NCBI GenBank assembly: GCA_018622675.1
Contig: CP076020.1
Span: 248,001 to 312,000 of the forward strand
Reading direction: 5' to 3'
From: Mycoplasmatota bacterium
GTDB lineage: Bacteria; Bacillota_I; Bacilli_A; Izemoplasmatales; Hujiaoplasmataceae
DNA length: 64,000 nucleotides
The position numbers were made by a program, and so were the translations under genes. Below are positions 8,999 through 18,474 of this stretch, one piece after another (position 1 is the first letter of the stretch; each line of letters opens with the position of its first letter). Under the pieces are notes generated by a model, which made no database searches, had not been told where the DNA came from, and was given only the letters and a program-made list of their open reading frames with translations.

Positions 8999-9643
8999 AT
9001 GAATGAACAATTAACAGAAATGATTTTTATTTTAGACAGAAGTGGATCAATGGCAGGATTAGAAGAAGATACGATTGGAGGTTTTAATTCTTTAATTGAC
9101 AAACAAAAGAAATTAGAAGGTCAAGCAAAAGTATCAACAGTCTTATTTAACCATGAAACAAGTGTGTTACATGATCAGTTAGATATTAGATACATTAATT
9201 CGATGACATTAGACAAATACTATGTTGGTGGTAGTACTGCGTTATTAGTTGCTGTTGGAAGTTCTATTAGACATATTAGAAGGGTTTATGCAGAAACATT
9301 GAAAGAAGAAAGACCTTCTAAAGTTGTTTTTGTCATTACAACAGATGGTATGGAAAACTGTAGTAAGAACTATTCTTATAAAACTGTTAAATCAATGATA
9401 GAAGAAACAAAAAAGAAATATGATTGGGAATATATATTCTTAGGTGCTAATATCAATGCGATTGATGAAGCGAGAAAGTTTGGTATTCATAGTGATAGAG
9501 CAGCAAAATACCATTCAAATAAAATAGGGACAAAAAAGAACTATGAAGCAATAGATGAAGCCATTACTTCATTAAGAATGACTAATACAATGAAAAGTGA
9601 ATGGAAAAAGAAGATTGATGAAGATTATAAAAGTAGGAAATAA
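8999..9643 (+). CDS. VWA-domain protein
   Basis: 214 residues forming essentially one von Willebrand factor A domain. The metal-ion-dependent adhesion site is complete: D13-R-S15-G-S17 near the start, T80 in GGSTALL and D116 in TTDGME. Soluble, with no signal peptide, so it is a cytoplasmic metal-binding protein-interaction module. Related single-domain VWA proteins occur beside phage-like, stress and defence genes, but the partner is not evident here. Start ATG 8999 is favoured because AAAAGGAG directly abuts the earlier ATG at 8990 and is 9 bases from this one. Monocistronic. Confidence 0.8.
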   Translation: MNEQLTEMIFILDRSGSMAGLEEDTIGGFNSLIDKQKKLEGQAKVSTVLFNHETSVLHDQLDIRYINSMTLDKYYVGGSTALLVAVGSSIRHIRRVYAETLKEERPSKVVFVITTDGMENCSKNYSYKTVKSMIEETKKKYDWEYIFLGANINAIDEARKFGIHSDRAAKYHSNKIGTKKNYEAIDEAITSLRMTNTMKSEWKKKIDEDYKSRK

Positions 9644-10189
9644 ATTTATTTTAATTTATTATTAAATATCACTTTGTAATTATAGTAAATTTATGATTTA
9701 ATCCATTACCATAAATATAGGGGTATAAATAGGGGTAAGCTCACTATAGAGAAAAATAAGATTTCTAAAAATAGGAGTCTAAGTAATATTTGTCACATAC
9801 CATATAAAAATGTGATAAAAAATAGAGACTTAATAATAAAATTTTGTTTTGCAACTTAAGGTTAATTAAAGCTAAACAAAAAAGTAATACTTGTAATGGG
9901 TGTTACCTTATTATTTTGAATATCAATATTAATCTTCTTGCGCCATAAACAGATGCAAATTATCACTTTATTTAAGCTCGTATAAGCGTTTTTTAGAAAA
10001 GCCTTAACTTGTACTACCGATTACCATAAAAACGCATTGCAGATAAGTTTAAATACTCTTTATAGGTTTGATATAAGTCTGGATTCAATCTTATTTCAAT
10101 CAGGTTGATATTTATTGAGTATTTTTCAATAATTAGTTGTTTTAATATCTCAGATATTATTATAAAATGATTCTTGAGGTGAATTGCCT
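9644..10189. other. Non-coding stretch between accessory genes
   Basis: About 545 bases without a gene that I can support. It has a near-duplicate short motif ATAGGGGTA (around 9718-9737) and a weak hairpin TCACAT/ATGTGA (9793-9798, 9810-9815) lacking a U tract. Probably decayed DNA between two inserted cargoes. Confidence 0.4.
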
Positions 10190-10618
10190 ATGGATAAAGA
10201 TATAATTATTAAGTATGCAATATTAATAGCATCAAAAGATTTAGATATTAAGCCGACAGATTATATGATAGACCAAGAGGGAGTTCTTAAGGGCAAAGAC
10301 TTAACTGGTTTGTATGTTCCTGATGAACATATTCTTATTTTTGATAATGATTGGTTAGAGACAGCGAGTATCAATGATATTTTGATTGTTGTATTTCATG
10401 AGATCAGACATTATTATCAACATATTCAAATAGACTTGTTGTATAAGGGTATTAATGTTGATATTAATATAGATGTAGTAGAAAAATGGGAAAAAGAGTA
10501 TGAAGATTATAAATATCCTTATATATCTAATCAAAATCAGTATCTAGAACAAGAGATTGAAAAGGATGCGATAAGTTTTTCCAACTATTTATTAAGTAGA
10601 ATTCTTGGCTTGATATGA
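10190..10618 (+). CDS. Small zincin-like putative metalloprotease
   Basis: 142 residues. HEIRH (70-74) in VVFHEIRHYYQH is a textbook HExxH zinc motif, and the later helix YLEQEIEKDAISFSNYLL supplies a glutamate (120-124) of the kind seen as third ligand in ImmA/IrrE-type and related zincins. It has no signal peptide and no helix-turn-helix, so the substrate would be cytoplasmic. ImmA-type proteases cleave repressors of mobile elements; whether this one does is unknown. ATG 10190 has AGGTG 8 bases upstream, better than TTG 10184. It stands alone between two non-coding stretches. Confidence 0.6.
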   Translation: MDKDIIIKYAILIASKDLDIKPTDYMIDQEGVLKGKDLTGLYVPDEHILIFDNDWLETASINDILIVVFHEIRHYYQHIQIDLLYKGINVDINIDVVEKWEKEYEDYKYPYISNQNQYLEQEIEKDAISFSNYLLSRILGLI

Positions 10619-11194
10619 GAAATAATCAAAAGTACGTATATTTTTAGTGGGATAATAGATAGTTTTAATTGTATATCTTAACTCTAAGTATAATTATAAA
10701 TTTTTTGAAAGACTCTTTTTTAGAGAGATATTAAAAAGGTAAAATTTTACCTATGTTATAAGAGTGGTGTATAAAAACCTGCAAAATTTATAAATTGGAT
10801 TTTCTTGCTGATTAGGAATTAAGAACATCAACTTTATTTAAAATATATGCAACTTATGAAAAAAAATATGAACTTCGTGTGATATTTGATGTGTTTGATT
10901 CCCTTTACCCGCTCCATATTGAAAGCATAGGTTTGATACAATTGTATCAGGCCTTTTTTATATAGTAATAGTGCCATTCTAAGGTTTGAAGGAAATCGAA
11001 GTCGCCATGTATAGTGGTGATTATTTATTTTGTAAGCTTTCAAATCAAGTAATTCATTTGAAAAATATTTGAAAAATTAGAACCATAACAGTTTAAAAAT
11101 GAACGAATTTTCTAAAATATGATAGATTATCAAACCGTAAAATGATAAAATATGATTATAAATGTTCAAAAATGCAAGGAAAGGAGAAACTATT
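10619..11194. other. Non-coding stretch upstream of the restriction operon, with two palindromes
   Basis: No gene supported. Two perfect 16-base palindromes stand out: AGGTAAAATTTTACCT at 10737-10752 and TGATACAATTGTATCA at 10934-10949. They could be operators or, for the second (followed by GGCCTTTTTT), a weak terminator. Confidence 0.45.
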
Positions 11195-11401
11195 ATGGAG
11201 TTTAAGGATAAACTTGTCTTTGCTCGTGCTAAATTAGATCTAAGCCAATCTGAGTTAGCCAAAGAACTAAATGTCTCATTACCTACTATTTCCAGATGGG
11301 AAAATGGGAAAGTGAATCCAACTAAAAAAGCAAAAGTTGTTTTCATGCAATTTTGCAGAAAAAATAATATAGAAATTGGGGAAGAGGATAATGACAGATA
11401 A
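11195..11401 (+). CDS. Small XRE-type HTH regulator heading the type I R-M operon
   Basis: 68 residues, almost only a Cro/C1 helix-turn-helix: LDLSQSELAKELNVSLPTISRWENGKVNPT is the recognition region. AAGGAG lies 8 bases upstream of this ATG, so the upstream ATG at 11162 is less likely. Its 3' end overlaps hsdM by 11 bases, which ties its translation to the methyltransferase. A role as controller of the restriction operon is likely by position and by analogy with restriction C proteins. Confidence 0.8.
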   Translation: MEFKDKLVFARAKLDLSQSELAKELNVSLPTISRWENGKVNPTKKAKVVFMQFCRKNNIEIGEEDNDR

Positions 11402-13103
11402 AGAACTAAAAATACTTAATGATAATTTATGGCACTCAGCAGATATTTTAAGACAGGGTGCTCATTTAGCAGCAAATAAATACGGACAACCTATTTTAGG
11501 TTTAATTTTTTTGAGATATGCAGATATAAAGAATAAGCAGTTCAAAAAGGAAATTGATGAGGAATATAATAAGAAAAAAGGGACTCGTGCTGAACGATCA
11601 ATAAAACAGATATCTATTGAAAAGTGTGGGTTTTATCTACCTGAGTGTGCATACTTCGATAAAATCAACGATGCTCCAGATACTGCTGAAAAGGCATCTT
11701 TAGTAAAACAAGCTATGGAAGCTATTGAAAAAGAAAATCCTTCCATGATTGGTGTGCTACCCAAAGAAGTTTTTGGACAATTAGTACCTGAAGAGGAACC
11801 TGAATTACTTTCACGAATAGTAAGAATCTTTAAGGATATTCCAGAAGATATTTCAGTAGATTTGTTTGGAGAAATCTATGAGTTTTTCTTAGGTAACTTT
11901 GCATTAAGTGAAGGTAAAGATGGTGGAACATTCTATACACCTGCCACAGTAGTTAGATATATGGTTGATGTATTAAATCCTGAACCAGGGGATAAACAAT
12001 TCTTAGATCCAGCATGTGGTTCTGGTGGTATGTTTGTTCAAGCAGCAAGATATATGCATAACCATAACGCTAACGAAACAGAGATGATGAAATTCAGATG
12101 CTATGGTGTTGAAAAAGAACCTGATACTGTTAAACTTGCTAAAATGAATTTGCTTCTTAACAATGTAAGAGGTGAGATTAATCAAGCTAACTCATTCTAC
12201 GCAGATCCATACGATGCATATGGTAAATTTGATTATGTAATGGCTAATCCGCCATTTAATGTTGACGAAGTTATTTTAGATAAAGTTAAAGATCAACCTA
12301 GATTTAATGAGTATGGAGTTCCTGCTAGAAAGTCTAAATCAACTAAAAAGAATTCAGACAAAAAAGAAACCGTACCTAATGCCAACTATTTATGGATTAG
12401 TTATTTTGCTACTGCATTAAATAATAAGGGTAAAGCAGCATTAGTCATGGCTAATTCAGCATCAGATGTAGGTGGATCAGAACTTGAAATTAGAAAGTCT
12501 ATGATTAAAAGTGGGGTCATAAAGCAGATGGTTGCATTGCCATCAAATATGTTTTCATCAGTTACACTCCCAGCAACTTTATGGTTCTTTGATAAACAAA
12601 AAGAATTTAGTCAAAAAAAGAATGAAATCTTATTTATTGATGCAAGAAATGTATTTACACAAGTTGATAGAGCACATAGAAAGTTTAGTGAAGAGCAAAT
12701 CAAAAATTTAGGCATCATTACAAAACTTTATGATGGCGATACACAAGCATTTAACGAATTGATTGATGAATACGAAAATAATAGGGATACTCTGGAAGAT
12801 AAAGATTATTGGCAGTCACAAATAGATTGGCTATTAGAAAGATTTCCTAATGGTATATATCAAGATATTACAGGTCTATGTAAAGTATCATCTCTTGATG
12901 GGGAAGATGGGATAAAGGACCAAGGTTGGTCTTTGAATGCAGCACGATATGTTGGTGTAGTCGTAGAAGATGATGGCTTAACTTATGAAGAATTTTGCAG
13001 AGAATTGAAATCCTTAAATCAGGAATTAAATAAATTAAATGAGGAATCAAAATCACTAGCTTCTAAAATTTACTTGAACATTGAAAGTTTAATAGGTCAA
13101 TAG
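11391..13103 (+). CDS. hsdM: Type I restriction-modification methyltransferase subunit HsdM
   Basis: 570 residues. Adds methyl groups from S-adenosylmethionine to adenine N6 as part of the HsdM2S complex. The N-terminal HsdM helical domain (LWHSADILRQGAHLAANKYGQPILGLIFLRYAD) is followed by the catalytic domain with motif I DPACGSGG at 206 and motif IV NPPF at 286. Length is usual for the family. The start at ATG 11391, inside the preceding HTH gene, is preferred over TTG 11376 because GAAGAGG lies just upstream. First structural gene of an hsdM-hsdS-hsdR operon with gaps of one base. Confidence 0.95.
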   Translation: MTDKELKILNDNLWHSADILRQGAHLAANKYGQPILGLIFLRYADIKNKQFKKEIDEEYNKKKGTRAERSIKQISIEKCGFYLPECAYFDKINDAPDTAEKASLVKQAMEAIEKENPSMIGVLPKEVFGQLVPEEEPELLSRIVRIFKDIPEDISVDLFGEIYEFFLGNFALSEGKDGGTFYTPATVVRYMVDVLNPEPGDKQFLDPACGSGGMFVQAARYMHNHNANETEMMKFRCYGVEKEPDTVKLAKMNLLLNNVRGEINQANSFYADPYDAYGKFDYVMANPPFNVDEVILDKVKDQPRFNEYGVPARKSKSTKKNSDKKETVPNANYLWISYFATALNNKGKAALVMANSASDVGGSELEIRKSMIKSGVIKQMVALPSNMFSSVTLPATLWFFDKQKEFSQKKNEILFIDARNVFTQVDRAHRKFSEEQIKNLGIITKLYDGDTQAFNELIDEYENNRDTLEDKDYWQSQIDWLLERFPNGIYQDITGLCKVSSLDGEDGIKDQGWSLNAARYVGVVVEDDGLTYEEFCRELKSLNQELNKLNEESKSLASKIYLNIESLIGQ

Positions 13104-13104
13104 T

Positions 13105-14310
13105 ATGAATTTGACAACATATAAACTGGAAGAAATTATAACAAAAATTGTTGACAATAGAGGACGTAATACTGATTATTTTGATGATGAAAAATATCCA
13201 GTCATTGACAATTTCATGATAAAAAATCAAATGTATCCTGATTTATCAATTGCTAAAAGATACTTATCTGAGCAACAGTATGATTCTTTTTTGAGAGGTT
13301 ATATAGAGAAAGATGATTTGTTGATTACATTGGTAGGAAATGGAATAGGAAATGTAACTTTATCACCTAGTTCAGAATGTGCTATAGTTCAAAACACAAT
13401 CGGATTATCTTTTGATAAGGTGATGTGTGATAAGTTTTTCATGTTTTACTATATTAAAGCAATTAACAAATCTATCATAAATCTTGATAGAGGGAGTTCT
13501 CAACCTAGTGTAAACAGGAAAGATCTATTAAAAATAAAGATCAATATACCTCCTATAGAAGTTCAAAGAGAAATTGGTAAAATGGCAATTAAATATGATA
13601 TGTATATTGATAACAATGAAAAAGAAATAACTATACTGGAAAAAATAGCTCAGAGGCTATATATAGAATGGTTTGTAAAATTCAAATTTCCGGGTTATGA
13701 GAATACTCAATTTAGGATGCAAGATCCAAAAGGGTGGGTTCTCTCTACAACTGAGAATACGCACAAAATCCCTTATAACTGGAAATTTGATGAGTTAGTA
13801 AATATTGCAGAATTCAAAAGAGGAAAAAACATAACATCTTCAGAAATGATTGAAGGAGATATACCGGTGATATCAGCTGGCTTACAACCATCGGGATATC
13901 ATAATGAAGCAAATGTATTTGGTAAAAACATAACAATTAGTGCTTCAGGAGCTAATGCTGGTTATTTATCATACCACTTAAGTGATGTATGGGCTGCTGA
14001 TTGTTCATATTATCAGGATGATAAAAATATTTGGTTCGTATATAACGCTTTGAAATTTTTACAACCTGTAATCAGTAATATGCAAGTCGGTTCTGCCCAA
14101 CCTCATGTATATGCAAAAAATATCAATAAACTATCAACAATCATTCCACCTGATGATTTGATTGAACTTTATTGTGAAAAGGTTGACCCTATTTATGAAC
14201 AAATTCGGATTTTAAATCTAACCAATGAGAATCTAATAAAACAACGTGATGCACTTCTAACAAGACTTATTTCGGGTAGATTGAACTTGGAAGGAAAGGA
14301 GATAGTATAA
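13105..14310 (+). CDS. hsdS: Type I specificity subunit HsdS
   Basis: 401 residues. Sets the DNA target of the complex. Two target-recognition domains can be seen, roughly 1-150 and 215-345, each followed by a conserved helical spacer: IPPIEVQREIGKMAIKYD and later IPPDDLIELYCEKVDPIY with NLTNENLIKQRDALLTRLISG. The two halves are only weakly alike, so the target is a normal bipartite, asymmetric site. It starts one base after hsdM and ends one base before hsdR. No sign of truncation or of inverted repeats used for phase switching. Confidence 0.92.
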   Translation: MNLTTYKLEEIITKIVDNRGRNTDYFDDEKYPVIDNFMIKNQMYPDLSIAKRYLSEQQYDSFLRGYIEKDDLLITLVGNGIGNVTLSPSSECAIVQNTIGLSFDKVMCDKFFMFYYIKAINKSIINLDRGSSQPSVNRKDLLKIKINIPPIEVQREIGKMAIKYDMYIDNNEKEITILEKIAQRLYIEWFVKFKFPGYENTQFRMQDPKGWVLSTTENTHKIPYNWKFDELVNIAEFKRGKNITSSEMIEGDIPVISAGLQPSGYHNEANVFGKNITISASGANAGYLSYHLSDVWAADCSYYQDDKNIWFVYNALKFLQPVISNMQVGSAQPHVYAKNINKLSTIIPPDDLIELYCEKVDPIYEQIRILNLTNENLIKQRDALLTRLISGRLNLEGKEIV

Positions 14311-14311
14311 C

Positions 14312-17300
14312 ATGCCAAAAAGTTTTATATCTGAAGATGATATCGAACAAGAAATATTAAAAAAACTGAAAGAACCAGATTTTGATTATAATATTTTGAT
14401 TTGTGATCCATCTCCTCAAAAAAAGGATGATTTAAATGATGGGACAAATAGACTTAGTAAAAAGCAATGTGTTTTACCTTCTATCTTGAAAGATTCATTA
14501 TACCGTATAAACAGTTCAATACCACATGAAATCATTGATAGTGAAATACATAAGCTTTCACAAGATTTTACTGAAACTGATTTAGTTGACACGAATTATA
14601 GACTATACAAAAAAATAAGGGAATCAGTCAAGGTAACAGTGAAAAGAAACGGTAAAGAAGATTTTGATTTTATTAAATTAATTGATTTTGAAGATGTAAA
14701 AAACAATAACTTTACTGCAGTTTCGCAAATGTGGATACAAGGTAAATACAACTATAGGAGACCTGATGTAGTTATTTTTGTTAATGGGCTTCCCTTAGTC
14801 TTTATTGAATTGAAAAATAGTATTGTTAAGGTAGAAGAAGCATATAACAAGAATCTAAAATCATATATTAAAGATGTTCCCAACTTGTTCTCTTTCAATC
14901 AAATTTGTGTATTATCTAATGGGCTAGAAACAAGAATCGGAGCCTTTAATGCAACTTATGATTATTTCTTCGAATGGTTTAAGGAGTCTGAGGATGATAC
15001 AATCGATAGACAAAAAATTTCTGAAGAAGGAGTTTCCATTGAATACTTCATCAATGGGCTCTTAAAAAAAGATAACCTGATTGATTATATTGAAAACTTC
15101 ATTTTATTTGAGAATCAAAGAGTTAAATTAATTGCGAAAAATCATCAATACCTAGGAGTAAACAATTTAATGGAATCTATTTCTAATAGAAATGAGTTAA
15201 ATGGTAAACTAGGTGTATTTTGGCATACTCAAGGTTCCGGGAAGTCTTATTCCATGGTAATGTTTACTCGAAAAGTTAAGAGAAAAATTAATGGTAATTT
15301 TACATTCCTAATCATTACTGATAGAAATGACTTAGATACTCAGATTCATAAGAATTTTGTAAGAACTGAAGTTATAGGAAATCAAGATGAGACTCAACCA
15401 AAAGATAGCGAACAATTAAGAAAATATCTAGGACTAAACAAAGAGTTCATCTTTACATTAATCCATAAATTTAGATATGATAAAACAAAGAAATATCCTA
15501 TTTTGTCTACCAGAAATGATATCATTGTTTTGGTGGACGAAGCACATAGAACTCAATATAAAGATTTAGCTGAAAATATGAGAACTGGGTTGCCAAACGC
15601 GAGTTTCATTGCATTCACAGGAACACCGTTACTTGGATCTAAGAGGTTAACTAATCAATGGTTCGGTGATTATGTATCAGAGTATAATTTTGCGCAATCA
15701 GTTGAAGATGGATCTACAGTTCCTCTTTTCTATTCTCGTCGAGTTCCTGAAGTCGCTCTCCAAAACAACTTTTTGGATGATGATGTTATTGATATTATTG
15801 AAGATGAAAATTTAAATGATACGGAGATTAGATTATTAGAGAATTCATCATCTAGAATTCTTGAAGTGATTAAACGTGAAGATAGATTAGAAAAGATTGC
15901 AAAAGACATTGCCTACCATTTTCCAAGACGTGGTTTTTTAGGGAAAGGTATGGTTATATCTGTTGACAAGTATACTACAATGAAGATGTATAACAAAGTA
16001 CAACATTATTGGCAACAAGAAAAACAAAGTCTAATTGTTGAAAGAAATAATGCAAGTTCAAAGGAAGAAAGAAACAAGCTGACTGACATTATTAATTATA
16101 TGAATAATGTAGAAATGGCAGTAGTTGTTTCTGAAGAAGCAGATGAGGTTGATAAGTTTGCTAAAGTTGGATTAGATATATCTTTCCATAGAACAAGAAT
16201 GAATCAAGTTGATGTTGAGGGTAAAGATATTGAAGATCAGTTTAAAGATCCAAATAATAGACTTCAATTGGTTTTTATCTGCTCAATGTGGCTTACAGGA
16301 TTTGATGTGCCAAATCTATCAACATTATATTTAGATAAACCAATGAAATCTCATACACTTATGCAGGCAATCGCTAGAGCTAATAGAGTTTATCCTGATA
16401 AGCCTTGTGGAATCATTGTTGATTATGTGAATGTGTTTAAGTTTATGAGACAAGCACTGAGTGATTATGCAACGGGTGATGATGAAAGTGAAATGCCAGT
16501 TAAAGATATTGACCAATTAATTAACAATTTAGATGAAACTATAGAAAATATAGACGTTTTCTTGATGAAACTAGATATTAATTTGGATGAAATTATTTCG
16601 GACAACAGTATATTTGATCAATTAGAATACTTAAGAAAAGCCTTGAACAAAATTGTTGAGAGAGATGATGATAAGAATAAATTTAAGGTTTTATCAAATA
16701 CAATGATTAATCTTTATGAAGCATCTAAACCAGAAATTTTTGAACTGAACTGGGGTAATGAAAAATTTGCACCTATCAACTATATTAACGGATTATTTTA
16801 TAATCTAATTGATGATGAGAAAGTAAGTAGAGCTAGAAACAGGATGCAGCAAATTTTAGATACTTCTGTAACCTCTGGAGATGCTACTGACCAGAATAAA
16901 TATATAATTAAAGGAACAAAAGTCATTGACTTAACAAAACTTGATGTTAGTGATGTCCAAAGAAGACTTCGAGAAGCACCTTATAAAGCTATTGAAATTG
17001 ATGGATTAAAAGAGTTTATTGAGAAAGCACTTATACAGATGATCAATAGAAATCAAGGAAGAATTAAGTTCTCTGAAAGATACAAAAACATCATTGATAG
17101 GTATAATGCTGGTGGTTCAGAGAATGAAGACTATTATGAGCAACTATTACAATTAATGGAAGATCTAAAGAAAGAACAACAAAGACCATCACTTGAAGGA
17201 TTAACTGAAGAAGAACTTGAAATATATGATCTTTTAATAAAGGACAAGAAACTAAACCAAGCTGAGGAACAAAAAGTAAAATTAGCTTCAAAAAACCTAT

Positions 17301-17512
17301 TAATCAAACTATTTCAAGATAAAGAAGATTTATTGGTTGTTGATTGGTACAAAGATGAAAGAACAACTTCTAAAGTTAGAACTGCTATAGTTGATTCTCT
17401 AGATTCGGATCTTCCTGAATCTTATGATAAGGAGTTTTTCAACATTAAAACTGATTATATCTTGTCACTGTTTATAGATAAAGCTGTTCAAGGTATGGCT
17501 ATCGTTAGTTAA
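14312..17512 (+). CDS. hsdR: Type I restriction endonuclease subunit HsdR
   Basis: 1066 residues, a usual length. Cuts unmodified DNA after ATP-driven translocation. The nuclease domain has the PD-(D/E)xK signature: D152 in RPDVVIF and E166-L-K168 in FIELKN. The helicase motor has Walker A TQGSGKS (K311), DEAH box 409-412 in LVDEAHRTQ, motif III FTGTPL and motif VI QAIARANRVYP. The ATG follows a GGAGATAG site and sits one base after hsdS. All three subunits look intact, so the system should be active. Confidence 0.95.
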   Translation: MPKSFISEDDIEQEILKKLKEPDFDYNILICDPSPQKKDDLNDGTNRLSKKQCVLPSILKDSLYRINSSIPHEIIDSEIHKLSQDFTETDLVDTNYRLYKKIRESVKVTVKRNGKEDFDFIKLIDFEDVKNNNFTAVSQMWIQGKYNYRRPDVVIFVNGLPLVFIELKNSIVKVEEAYNKNLKSYIKDVPNLFSFNQICVLSNGLETRIGAFNATYDYFFEWFKESEDDTIDRQKISEEGVSIEYFINGLLKKDNLIDYIENFILFENQRVKLIAKNHQYLGVNNLMESISNRNELNGKLGVFWHTQGSGKSYSMVMFTRKVKRKINGNFTFLIITDRNDLDTQIHKNFVRTEVIGNQDETQPKDSEQLRKYLGLNKEFIFTLIHKFRYDKTKKYPILSTRNDIIVLVDEAHRTQYKDLAENMRTGLPNASFIAFTGTPLLGSKRLTNQWFGDYVSEYNFAQSVEDGSTVPLFYSRRVPEVALQNNFLDDDVIDIIEDENLNDTEIRLLENSSSRILEVIKREDRLEKIAKDIAYHFPRRGFLGKGMVISVDKYTTMKMYNKVQHYWQQEKQSLIVERNNASSKEERNKLTDIINYMNNVEMAVVVSEEADEVDKFAKVGLDISFHRTRMNQVDVEGKDIEDQFKDPNNRLQLVFICSMWLTGFDVPNLSTLYLDKPMKSHTLMQAIARANRVYPDKPCGIIVDYVNVFKFMRQALSDYATGDDESEMPVKDIDQLINNLDETIENIDVFLMKLDINLDEIISDNSIFDQLEYLRKALNKIVERDDDKNKFKVLSNTMINLYEASKPEIFELNWGNEKFAPINYINGLFYNLIDDEKVSRARNRMQQILDTSVTSGDATDQNKYIIKGTKVIDLTKLDVSDVQRRLREAPYKAIEIDGLKEFIEKALIQMINRNQGRIKFSERYKNIIDRYNAGGSENEDYYEQLLQLMEDLKKEQQRPSLEGLTEEELEIYDLLIKDKKLNQAEEQKVKLASKNLLIKLFQDKEDLLVVDWYKDERTTSKVRTAIVDSLDSDLPESYDKEFFNIKTDYILSLFIDKAVQGMAIVS

Positions 17513-17552
17513 AAAAAATAGTTATATATAAATCAATGGTACAAAGCAAAAT

Positions 17553-17590
17553 AGCGGTTTAACTCTAATTGAGTTGAGTCGCTTTTTTAT
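17553..17590 (+). terminator. Terminator of the hsd operon
   Basis: AGCGGTTTAACTC (17553-17565) pairs over its full length, with G-U pairs, with GAGTTGAGTCGCT (17571-17583), followed by TTTTTT. Confidence 0.85.
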
Positions 17591-17604
17591 TAATTTAGTA
17601 ATAA

Positions 17605-17810
17605 ATGTACGGCGTAAATATTACGTACGGACAGGTAAAAAACTCCTTTCTGTAAATATTACGTATTTACGTTGCATAAGGGGTGAAATTACTTATACGT
17701 AAATGTTACGGAATGGCCTTATATATGTGTTGTACGTAACACGCTGACGCATGTTTGTAGGATAGGGCATTAAATGAGCCCTATCCCAAACAAATGCATC
17801 AACGTCAGCA
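17605..17810. repeat. Structured non-coding unit 1 (CGTAA word, 67-nt hairpin)
   Basis: First of two tandem, non-coding, strongly structured units. It holds the word CGTAA or its complement TTACG seven times (17613, 17621, 17659, 17667, 17698, 17706, 17735). TTACG at 17706-17710 can pair either with CGTAA just upstream (17698) or with CGTAAC downstream (17735-17740). The second option encloses a conserved CTTATATAT. A 67-nt imperfect hairpin follows (17743-17809): outer stem GCTGAC/GTCAGC, then GCAT/ATGC, GTTTG/CAAAC and an inner GGATAGGGC/GCCCTATCC stem. See unit 2 for the covariation. Function unknown: structured RNA or single-strand DNA recombination site. Confidence 0.7.
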
Positions 17811-17842
17811 ACCGCCTTTCTGAAACTAATGAATAATTGAAA

Positions 17843-18040
17843 TGGAATAAAGGAAAAACGATTAATTCCATCAAAAATCATGAAATTTGGAATATAGGTA
17901 AAATTACCCTATCTTCCATCCGTGGAAAAAAAGTGGAATATAGGGCTTATATATAGGTATGTTCCATTACCGCTGACACATCGTTTGTAGGATAGGGCAT
18001 TGAGTGAGCCCTATCCCAAACAAATGTATCATCGTCAGCA
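17843..18040. repeat. Structured non-coding unit 2 (TGGAA word, 68-nt hairpin)
   Basis: Second unit, same plan but a different word: TGGAA or TTCCA at 17843, 17866, 17888, 17914, 17923, 17934 and 17962. TGGAA at 17934 can pair with TTCCA upstream or with TTCCAT at 17962-17967, again around CTTATATAT. The 68-nt hairpin (17972-18039) is nearly identical to unit 1, but the GCAT/ATGC pairing is ACAT/ATGT here, a compensatory change, and two loop bases differ. A 31-nt hairpin (TGGAATATAGGTAA pairing to TTACCCTATCTTCCA, 17888-17918) lies upstream. Stem sequence differs while pairing is kept, which argues for selection on structure. Confidence 0.7.
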
Positions 18041-18156
18041 CTTGCCTATCTTCATCTAAAAATTCTGAAAAATCTGCTCTGCTATGAAAAAACAGGACAC
18101 ACGCCCCCCCTTTAAAGATAATGATGTATAATATAAACAAGACAAGGAGAAAAAGA

Positions 18157-18474
18157 ATGACAAATCACTATACAACGGACTTTAAGCTTAAGATTGTTAA
18201 AATGATATTAGATGATCACATATCAAAACATGAGTTAGAAAGACAATATAAGGTAGCCAGGAAAACTCAAAGAGACTGGGTACGTAAATATGAACAAGAG
18301 GGTATAACAGGCTTAATAAATAAAAAGAAACAAAGAGATAAAATACCAACTGATAAAACAAAAGATTCAATAGATGATTTGAAACATCAAATTTTCTTAT
18401 TGAAAATTGAAATAGAACGGCTTAAAAAAGGCTATTCTAAAGAAGATGTAAAATATATAAAAAAAAACTCATAA
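18157..18474 (+). CDS. IS3-family transposase OrfA
   Basis: 105 residues. Helix-turn-helix DNA-binding subunit: FKLKIVKMILDDHISKHELERQYKVARKTQRDWVRKYEQEG is the HTH, followed by a leucine-zipper-like helix (IDDLKHQIFLLKIEIERLK) for assembly with OrfAB. AAGGAG stands 7 bases before ATG 18157. The frame ends shortly after the run of nine A at 18459-18467, where ribosomes are expected to slip back by one base to make the OrfAB fusion. Confidence 0.9.
   Translation: MTNHYTTDFKLKIVKMILDDHISKHELERQYKVARKTQRDWVRKYEQEGITGLINKKKQRDKIPTDKTKDSIDDLKHQIFLLKIEIERLKKGYSKEDVKYIKKNS

Noticed and set aside
10834-11346. Two minus-strand frames of 69 and 89 codons
   Set aside because: They lack ribosome sites and family resemblance; the second is antisense to the HTH gene.
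17743-18039. The two 67-68-nt hairpins as a CRISPR array or integron attC sites
   Set aside because: Only two copies about 160 bases apart with long internal hairpins, no cas genes, and no RYYYAAC/GTTRRRY core pair was found at the ends.
17605-18040. Retron-type non-coding RNA
   Set aside because: No reverse transcriptase gene lies nearby on either strand.
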